A stretch of 8,116 bases of DNA from Rhodospirillaceae bacterium UBA4479 (lineage in GTDB: Bacteria; Pseudomonadota; Alphaproteobacteria; Rhodospirillales; Casp-alpha2): assembly GCA_002389175.1 (NCBI GenBank), contig DGNZ01000027.1:1-8116 (forward strand), written 5' to 3'. Below are positions 1 to 4,972 of this stretch, piece by piece (positions within the stretch are counted from its first letter, which is position 1; each line of letters opens with the position of its first letter). The position numbers and the translations under genes are program-made. Under the pieces are notes generated by a model, which saw only the letters and a program-made list of their open reading frames with translations, made no database searches and was not told the origin of the DNA.

Positions 1-908
1 GCCAATAATTCTTCACCACGATCATTGCGGACGATCAGCCATTGCTCTCCCTGACCGCCCATATATCCCACCGTGATATCGGCCAGCGAATTGGTGTAAT
101 CCACGCAGGTTCGACATGTCAGCGGAAAGAAATCGGGCGCCAGATCAAAAATTGGTAATTTCAAAAATGGAATATCCTTGCTGGTGCCATCAGCAAACCG
201 AAGTTCGACATGATAGTCCGCACGAAATTCCAAGTACGTGATGCTATCAGGGTCGTCGGATAACAACGCCAAGAAGTCGTGAAAGTTCTCGGTCGTCGTG
301 TTATCCGAACAAGGCGTGCCGATGACGTACAGCCGCTCAAAACCCAGTTCTGCCTCAAGGGCCCTTAGCGCGTAAATCTGGCACGGGATTCCGATGACCG
401 CTATTTTCTTGAAGCCCATTTCCTTGGCAGGTTCCAATAACGCCAGCAACGGCGCATAGCCCATCCGCATGCCGCGCACTTCGGACATGCCCTCGGGCGA
501 CGTCACCAAAACGGGGACAGGACGCCATTTATCATTAGGGTCGGGTGCCATGGTCAGAACCGCATCAACGGCACCATTTGCTAACAAACGTTCAGCAATT
601 TTTGTCGTAATCCCGGTCCACTGAGCCCCCTCACTCGGGGATTTTAACCGCGCCCGCACCATCCGCTTGAACGGCCCAAAGAAATGCTCGTCAGAAGTCT
701 CATCACTTCGGGTACGCCCGTGGACAGCTTTTTCTAGTCCTGGATAATCTGGCGCAATAAACTGACACGCCTTGCCACATCGGGCCGCGTCATCGGTGCG
801 GGATATCCCACAATCCGTGCACAAGCCGCGTGGCGCAGCATCATTCACAGATACATTGATAATCGAATCATGTGTTGGAGATGCGCCCTGCACGGGATCG
901 TCTGACAT
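1..908 (-). CDS. bciB: BciB-type divinyl chlorophyllide 8-vinyl reductase (FrhB/HCAR family), 3' end cut by window edge
   Basis: Reading the minus strand from the ATG at 908 gives 302 residues with no stop before the window edge, so the C-terminus is missing. The family reduces the C8 vinyl group of divinyl (proto)chlorophyllide in the cytoplasm, using FAD and iron-sulfur clusters with ferredoxin as donor. The protein opens with GLCTDCG (residues 28-34), followed by GKACQF (45-50), HGR (63-65), GAQWTGI (94-100), the core VIGIPCQ (171-177), IGTPCSDN (196-203), a cysteine pair at 265 and 268, and DYTNSLADITVGYMGG (270-285). These follow the order of cyanobacterial BciB and plant 7-hydroxymethyl chlorophyll a reductase as I remember them. 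Cysteines 30, 33, 44, 48, 176, 200, 265 and 268 are candidate cluster ligands. An in-frame TAG at 927-929 leaves ATG 908 as the first ATG, but no clear ribosome binding site precedes it. Residues 1-27 are a poorly conserved leader. A different FrhB-like flavoprotein is possible but less likely. Confidence 0.85.
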   Translation of the reverse strand, partial: MSDDPVQGASPTHDSIINVSVNDAAPRGLCTDCGISRTDDAARCGKACQFIAPDYPGLEKAVHGRTRSDETSDEHFFGPFKRMVRARLKSPSEGAQWTGITTKIAERLLANGAVDAVLTMAPDPNDKWRPVPVLVTSPEGMSEVRGMRMGYAPLLALLEPAKEMGFKKIAVIGIPCQIYALRALEAELGFERLYVIGTPCSDNTTTENFHDFLALLSDDPDSITYLEFRADYHVELRFADGTSKDIPFLKLPIFDLAPDFFPLTCRTCVDYTNSLADITVGYMGGQGEQWLIVRNDRGEELL

Positions 909-1004
909 AGGTGGAATGAGTCTCGGCTATAAACTGTTATGGCGTAGGCTAACCTTTGATGCTCATCGCGTCCAACATGGATGTCTGTGGATCAAAAAAG
1001 ATGA
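909..1004. other. Gap between the Ada-domain gene and bciB
   Basis: This 96-bp stretch separates two minus-strand genes. On the minus strand it has a short run of six T just after the ada stop, but no preceding stable stem, so I do not call a terminator. A TTGGAC hexamer lies near the middle of the gap, without a convincing -10 at 16-18 bp. I see no TGT-N12-ACA site of the PpsR/CrtJ kind that often controls pigment genes. bciB could be read from an unrecognised promoter here or from upstream transcripts. Confidence 0.4.
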
Positions 1005-1238
1005 CTAGGGTCTGCAGCGTTTGCATGGACGAAAGCCTTGAGCGATAGCCGTCGACACGTCTTCAAAGTACCGCACATTCTCTCGATTAGGCTTTCGTGA
1101 CCTACAACTTGGCTTGCACACGACGCTGGTGCTGGTGACGCCGTACAAAAACACCCCATCGGCTGATGCGTCGTTTTCACAAACAGCATCCCATTTTTGA
1201 TCATCTGTTTTGAATTGCTCAATGACTTTACTTGGCAT
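1005..1238 (-). CDS. Stand-alone Ada-type zinc (methylphosphotriester) domain protein, 77 aa
   Basis: The whole 77-residue protein matches the N-terminal metal-binding domain of the Ada DNA-repair/regulator protein. It has the W-x-A-V start (W16), DGVFLYGV (27-34), CKPSC (41-45), RENVRYF (52-58), GFRPCKRC (68-75), and ends RP-stop. Cysteines 41, 45, 72 and 75 have spacings of 4, 27 and 3, identical to E. coli Ada Cys38, 42, 69 and 72. In Ada these bind zinc and the first accepts a methyl group from DNA phosphotriesters. No AraC-type helix-turn-helix or methylguanine methyltransferase domain follows: the frame stops at TAG and the next DNA does not resume the family. The protein therefore may sense, scavenge or bind metal, but has no visible way to activate transcription alone. 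The start is fixed by AAGGAG seven bases before ATG 1238. It lies 66 bp after the permease gene and 96 bp before bciB. The domain call is secure; the role is open. Confidence 0.87.
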   Translation of the reverse strand: MPSKVIEQFKTDDQKWDAVCENDASADGVFLYGVTSTSVVCKPSCRSRKPNRENVRYFEDVSTAIAQGFRPCKRCRP

Positions 1239-1245
1239 TGCACCG

Positions 1246-1251
1246 CTCCTT
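1246..1251 (-). promoter_or_regulatory. Ribosome binding site AAGGAG of the Ada-domain gene
   Basis: On the minus strand AAGGAG sits seven bases before ATG 1238. It is the strongest Shine-Dalgarno match in the window and it decides the start of the 77-residue protein over an overlapping reading frame that begins a little further upstream. Confidence 0.8.
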
Positions 1252-1272
1252 CTAACACTTATTAAACAAAAT

Positions 1273-1288
1273 TCAGGCCTGATATCAG
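1273..1288. promoter_or_regulatory. Two overlapping 10-bp palindromes upstream of the Ada-domain gene (candidate operator)
   Basis: TCAGGCCTGA (1273-1282) and CTGATATCAG (1279-1288) are each perfect palindromes and share four bases. Together they give alternating TCAG/CTGA/TCAG half-sites spaced exactly six bases apart. They lie in the 66-bp gap between the permease stop and the ada start. Perfect palindromes without a loop make poor terminator hairpins, so a protein-binding site is the better guess. A weak terminator for the permease is the alternative, because the minus strand continues into ATTTTGTTT. Confidence 0.3.
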
Positions 1289-1304
1289 CCCGTTTCTTGC
1301 TAGG

Positions 1305-3134
1305 TCAGTTGGATTTATTTTCTTCTGTTACAGGCTTAACCGTTCCCTCAACAGGATGGGATACGCCAAGGCGCGATGCCAAAAACCACACAAGCGCGAC
1401 GCCCATAACCCACATAAACATCTGCCACGCCCAAATCGATGGAATCGAAAAATTCCATCCGGCAATCGGCTGATCAGGTGCGCCAAAGATTGAATTTCCA
1501 ATCACCGCACCGGGGCCCAAGGCAAACAGAAACCATGAGACCGTAAACACCCATGCAACAGGAATAAGCCCACGCGCTTCGTCGCCAATCGATGCATGAG
1601 ACTGCAAAACATCATGGAATGTCGCGCGATGTGTCCGCGCCTCAGCAGATTGGGTTGCAGCAGAGATTACCACCGTGATCAACACATTGAATATAAGGCC
1701 CCACCCAGCTGCATGCATGGTGAAGGGCGATGTTCCCCAAACTTGATTGCCGATCAATGCGTGTTGAATCAACACACCTGGGAAATCGGTCAGCAATACC
1801 GCAATCATCCCGCCGATGAGCCCCGCAAAGGCCCCGCGCCGCGTCAGCCATGGCGCCCAACAAAGACCAAAGACAAGCGGCAGCAACTGTGCGCTTAACG
1901 CCATTAACAACGTCACGTAATCAATTAATTGCAACAGTGGGGTGAACGCCAAAAGCCCCGCGAATAATGCCAGCATCAGGATTTTCACCCAGGATGGCTT
2001 AGGCGCATTTCCATCCCGTTCAATCGGCATCCCAAAAGCCGTAAAAAGCATCGACAGACAACTTGCGAAGATGACAAAACCAAAAATCGAAAACCCTACG
2101 CGCGCGACTGTTCCGCTGACGGCCAACGATTCCCCTGCCATGATTTTCAAGAGATTGATATCGACACCCAAGATCACACCAAGCCCTGCAGGAATGGCAA
2201 AAACAACCGCCAACCCGCCGCCAACAAAAGCGTATCGTACGATATGATCGCCGCTAAACTTTCTTGTGTCAGAAGCCTCAGTCATTTGGACAAAGCCGAT
2301 TTGCGACACGCACATACCGATGGCACACAACGATGCGCTTAAAATCATCAGCCCTGTCCATGGCCCACCGACATAGAAATCCCCCTGCACGTTCATCACG
2401 TTTTGATAAACGCCTGGGATTGCCAATAAGGCTGGGAAGTCACCACCGCCGTGCCCTTCTGTGCTTGGGAATTTTGCAACCGTTGAAACATGCTGTTCAA
2501 TGGCAATGCCCAAACCATCGAATCCACCGAATTGGTTAAGCACCAACAGACCCAGCCCGACCATGCCGATGATGTAGACCCCGAAACTGATCACATCGGC
2601 CCGTGATGCTGTGTTCCGGTCCCGTGTCGTACAGACCAGGTATCCGGCAAGGGCGATCCCTGTGATACCGATATAAAAACCGATGATACCAAGGCCTGTG
2701 ACATGGGACGCAACCGACCCGATCAGATGAAAAATCATTGCCGTCAGAACCACGCATGTGGCGCCATTCAAAACAGAGACAACGCCCGCCAATGCGTCAT
2801 CACGAAAATACATGCGAACAAGTGTCACCTGGGATCGCGTCTGATATCGCCGCGCTAATACCCAAAGACGCTTTGAAATCAGCGTGATCACAATCGTCAT
2901 GCCGACGATCATCAATGCCCCATACCCTGCGGGCAGCCCATATTCGCTGATCATATGGGGTATCGCCCAACCACTGATGACACCAAACAACGCCAAGGTT
3001 GTGAACATCCCTGATGTCGATCGCTTGGGCAGCCCAGGCTGCAGCAACGTGGGGCGTGGCCTCAGCAGATCAAGGCCATAAATGGCCAAGCATATAATAA
3101 ATGCGAACAGGGATAAGATAAGTGTCTCGGACAT
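1305..3134 (-). CDS. Sodium:solute symporter (SSS) family permease
   Basis: This is a 609-residue, very hydrophobic inner-membrane protein with about 13 to 15 predicted helices. Counting from the ATG at 3134, clear segments lie near residues 2-21, 44-62, 70-88, 118-141, 149-168, 181-201, 259-281, 301-323, 344-366, 382-403, 408-428, 476-494, 523-546 and 569-588. The helical pattern, the S-R-A-D segment before a helix (about residue 177), and the small-residue-rich helices fit the SSS fold, which couples uptake of a solute to sodium entry. The substrate cannot be read from the sequence. A hydrophilic, glycine- and histidine-containing loop (GHGGGDF, about 227-233) and a charged C-terminal tail ending KSN are soluble. 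The frame also opens with a TTG at 3161, nine codons earlier. I prefer ATG 3134, since neither start has a strong ribosome binding site. The gene is divergent from the reductase gene and upstream of ada and bciB on the same strand. Family assignment is firm, substrate unknown. Confidence 0.82.
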   Translation of the reverse strand: MSETLILSLFAFIICLAIYGLDLLRPRPTLLQPGLPKRSTSGMFTTLALFGVISGWAIPHMISEYGLPAGYGALMIVGMTIVITLISKRLWVLARRYQTRSQVTLVRMYFRDDALAGVVSVLNGATCVVLTAMIFHLIGSVASHVTGLGIIGFYIGITGIALAGYLVCTTRDRNTASRADVISFGVYIIGMVGLGLLVLNQFGGFDGLGIAIEQHVSTVAKFPSTEGHGGGDFPALLAIPGVYQNVMNVQGDFYVGGPWTGLMILSASLCAIGMCVSQIGFVQMTEASDTRKFSGDHIVRYAFVGGGLAVVFAIPAGLGVILGVDINLLKIMAGESLAVSGTVARVGFSIFGFVIFASCLSMLFTAFGMPIERDGNAPKPSWVKILMLALFAGLLAFTPLLQLIDYVTLLMALSAQLLPLVFGLCWAPWLTRRGAFAGLIGGMIAVLLTDFPGVLIQHALIGNQVWGTSPFTMHAAGWGLIFNVLITVVISAATQSAEARTHRATFHDVLQSHASIGDEARGLIPVAWVFTVSWFLFALGPGAVIGNSIFGAPDQPIAGWNFSIPSIWAWQMFMWVMGVALVWFLASRLGVSHPVEGTVKPVTEENKSN

Positions 3135-3280
3135 ATTCTGCGGGCTCACGATGTCTTTCAACGTATTCGCATCAGGTCAGAATCGGAGAATGACTCGACT
3201 TTCAGCATCGGTGTTATCATATACGTTGAAAAGTTAAGCAATCACTCGCAACGCAGGTTTCGGGAACAAGAACGCATCAC
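3135..3280. promoter_or_regulatory. Divergent intergenic control region between permease and Tat-reductase genes
   Basis: Both flanking genes are transcribed outward from this 146-bp gap, so it should hold two promoters. Overlapping -10-like hexamers are visible: TATCAT on the plus strand (3215-3220) and TATGAT on the minus strand (complement of 3217-3222). Neither has a good -35 at 16-18 bp, which could mean activator-dependent promoters. The 11-bp inverted repeat described separately brackets this area. Neither gene has a strong Shine-Dalgarno sequence. Confidence 0.4.
3156..3231. repeat. 11-bp perfect inverted repeat with 54-bp spacer in the divergent gap
   Basis: TTTCAACGTAT at 3156-3166 is the exact reverse complement of ATACGTTGAAA at 3221-3231. 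The arm centres are 65 bp apart, close to six helical turns. The right arm starts next to the overlapping -10-like hexamers and the left arm covers the alternative TTG start of the permease. It may be a two-site operator that allows looping; a chance match of 11 bp in so short a region is unlikely but possible. Confidence 0.45.
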
Positions 3281-4207
3281 ATGATTGACCATTGTATCAA
3301 CCGCCGAACACTTCTCGGATTGTTAGCTGGTGGGGCTGTGACCGCTGCCCTGCCTGGGTTTGGCCATGCCGCAGCACCTGCGCCTTTGATGCGACCGATC
3401 CCCAAATCAGGCGAACGGATTCCCGCCGTCGGCATGGGAACGTGGATCACATTCAATGTCGGGCAAAACACAGCACTTCGTGATCAACGCACCGAAGTGC
3501 TGCGTACGTTCTTTGATATGGGCGGCGGCATGGTTGATTCATCACCCATGTATGGCTCTGCCGAAGATGTCATGGGATATTGCCTTGAACGCCTGCCATC
3601 AACCAAAGGGTTGTTTTCTGCTACAAAAGTCTGGACGCCCTCTGACTCAGAAGGCGTCGAACAGGTGGCGGATTCCATGCGCCTTTGGGGTCTGAACAAA
3701 TTTGATCTGTTCCAAGTCCACAATCTGGTGAACTGGGAAAACCACTTGGCGATGTTGCGCGAACGCAAGCAACAGGGCGACATCCGCTATATCGGGATCA
3801 CCACGTCTCATGGCGGGCGACACGACGAAATGCTGCGTATCATGAATACAAAAGATATCGACTTCGTGCAGTTCACCTATAACATCGCGGACCGTGAGGC
3901 CGAGCGCCGCTTGTTGCCCACAGCCGCCGACAAAGGGATCGCAACAATCATCAATCGCCCCTATCAGCGCGGTGGATTGATCAGTGCCACCGCAGGCAAA
4001 CCGCTACCCGCGTGGGTGTCCGAGATCGGCATCACAAGTTGGGCGCAATATTTGCTGACCTTTGTGATTTCGCACCCCGCGGTCACCTGTGCGATCCCGG
4101 CGACATCGAAAATCGAACATATGGCAGAAAACATGGGCCGCATGGCAGCCCCCCTGCCCGCCCCAAAATTGCGAAACCGCATGATCCAAGATTTTGAGCG
4201 GCTTTAG
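3281..4207 (+). CDS. Tat-exported aldo/keto reductase
   Basis: The 308-residue protein starts with a twin-arginine signal: NRRTLLGLLAGG (residues 7-18), a hydrophobic stretch, then GHAAAP with cleavage likely near residue 30. The mature part is an aldo/keto reductase barrel. It starts with IPAVGMGTW (47-55) and contains the family tetrad: Asp86 and Tyr91 in VDSSPMYGSAE, Lys116 in SATKVW, and His147 in FQVHN. Later come RYIGITTSH (169-177), FVQFTYNI (195-202) and the C-terminal PATSKIEHMAENM (273-285), which in cytosolic relatives helps hold NADPH. Such enzymes reduce carbonyls with NADPH. Here the Tat signal implies folding, perhaps with cofactor bound, before export to the periplasm, where NADPH is not available; the physiological donor is therefore unclear. 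The ATG at 3281 keeps the signal peptide intact but its ribosome binding site is weak. The TAG stop is directly followed by the TTG start of the DUF6064-like gene. Confidence 0.88.
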   Translation: MIDHCINRRTLLGLLAGGAVTAALPGFGHAAAPAPLMRPIPKSGERIPAVGMGTWITFNVGQNTALRDQRTEVLRTFFDMGGGMVDSSPMYGSAEDVMGYCLERLPSTKGLFSATKVWTPSDSEGVEQVADSMRLWGLNKFDLFQVHNLVNWENHLAMLRERKQQGDIRYIGITTSHGGRHDEMLRIMNTKDIDFVQFTYNIADREAERRLLPTAADKGIATIINRPYQRGGLISATAGKPLPAWVSEIGITSWAQYLLTFVISHPAVTCAIPATSKIEHMAENMGRMAAPLPAPKLRNRMIQDFERL

Positions 4208-4858
4208 TTGATCGACCGTTTGATCCCCTATTCCGCCGACGTCTACCAAGGGCTGTTCGCGTTCTATTATCTGGATACATCCCCGGCACACTTGATCGCT
4301 TTGCCCTTTGGGTTTGTCATTACTGTGATGTTGGCGCGCCATTCAAAACGTGGACCCATAATATCGCGACTGATCATTGCGGCATTTTGGATTTGGACCG
4401 GTGCCATTTTCCACGGCCAATACTTTACCGATCTGAACTGGGCGGCCGAATATTTCGGGTACGTCTTTGTCGGGCAAGGGGTCTTGATCGCGTCGCACAC
4501 GCTGATCAATCGAAATGAAATATGCCGACCTGAACCCCTGACCCGCGTCATCGGGGGCATGCTCGTCGTGCTAAGCATGGCGTTATCGCCGACCATCGCG
4601 GCCATCATGGAAACGCCCATTTCGCACGCGCATCTGTTTGGGATCACACCGCTACCGCTCATCATCGCAACCATGGGCGTGTTTGTGGTGACACTGGAGC
4701 GGATACCACCATGGCTTTTGGCCATCCCCGTCACATGGGTGGTATGGGAAATTTTAACCTCACAAACCCTTGGTCTTTGGCATGATTTCGCGCTGGCATG
4801 CGTCGCCCTGACAGCAATTGTTGGATCGATAGCCTATGAACGCCATTTTCGACGGTAA
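4208..4858 (+). CDS. DUF6064-like multi-helix membrane protein
   Basis: This 216-residue protein has about six or seven hydrophobic segments (near residues 26-43, 52-69, 82-100, 113-133, 147-163, 168-183, 192-209). It starts DRLIPYSADVYQGLFAFY and carries FGITPLPLIIATMG (144-157) and IPPWLLAIP (166-174). These recall, from memory, the opening and the FGVTPCP motif of the DUF6064 family, whose function is unknown to me. Histidines 69, 97, 140, 142 and 192 lie in or next to helices and could hold heme or metal, but this is speculation. The TTG at 4208 abuts the TAG of the reductase gene and is in the same frame, so nothing further upstream can be used. A second TTG lies at 4220. The abutting stop and start imply translational coupling by reinitiation, making it a likely partner of the exported reductase. 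No enzymatic motif is recognised. Confidence 0.75.
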   Translation: MIDRLIPYSADVYQGLFAFYYLDTSPAHLIALPFGFVITVMLARHSKRGPIISRLIIAAFWIWTGAIFHGQYFTDLNWAAEYFGYVFVGQGVLIASHTLINRNEICRPEPLTRVIGGMLVVLSMALSPTIAAIMETPISHAHLFGITPLPLIIATMGVFVVTLERIPPWLLAIPVTWVVWEILTSQTLGLWHDFALACVALTAIVGSIAYERHFRR

Positions 4859-4885
4859 CGAATAGCGAAATCACCCGCCCAGGCA

Positions 4886-4914
4886 TTGCCAGACAGGGCA
4901 CCTTGGGATATCTA
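4886..4914 (+). promoter_or_regulatory. Candidate sigma-70-like promoter of ettA
   Basis: TTGCCA (4886-4891) matches the -35 consensus at five of six bases. Exactly 17 bases later comes TATCTA (4909-4914), a poor -10 with three of six matches. Transcription would start near 4921, leaving a leader of about 50 bases before the ettA ATG. The 114-bp gap between the two plus-strand genes has no clear terminator for the upstream pair, so read-through into ettA is also possible. Confidence 0.3.
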
Positions 4915-4962
4915 ACCGCACAAATCCGCGCATATTCGCGCGAGGCGATTGACGGAAAGTTT

Positions 4963-4966
4963 GGAG
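4963..4966 (+). promoter_or_regulatory. Ribosome binding site GGAG of ettA
   Basis: GGAG lies six bases before ATG 4973. This spacing, together with the conserved MASYQY opening, picks ATG 4973 over the in-frame TTG at 4949, eight codons upstream. Confidence 0.7.
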
Positions 4967-4972
4967 TACACC

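Noticed and set aside
909..1004. PpsR/CrtJ-type operator in front of bciB
   Set aside because: Every TGT in the gap was checked for ACA 12 bases later and none fits.
1005..1238. Ada-domain gene as a decayed pseudogene of full-length Ada
   Set aside because: The DNA after the stop codon does not encode a recognisable AraC helix-turn-helix in any frame, and the frame, cysteines and ribosome binding site are intact.
992..1258. Overlapping minus-strand frame of 88 residues across the Ada-domain gene
   Set aside because: It is in another frame, begins upstream of the AAGGAG site, and lacks the cysteine motif that identifies the real protein.
4267..4734. 155-residue minus-strand open frame opposite the DUF6064-like gene
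   Set aside because: Its methionine- and serine-rich composition is what the reverse of a membrane protein gene gives, and the plus-strand frame has family motifs.
4949..4972. Upstream TTG start for ettA
   Set aside because: The TTG lacks its own ribosome binding site, while GGAG is correctly spaced before ATG 4973, where the conserved MASYQY start begins.
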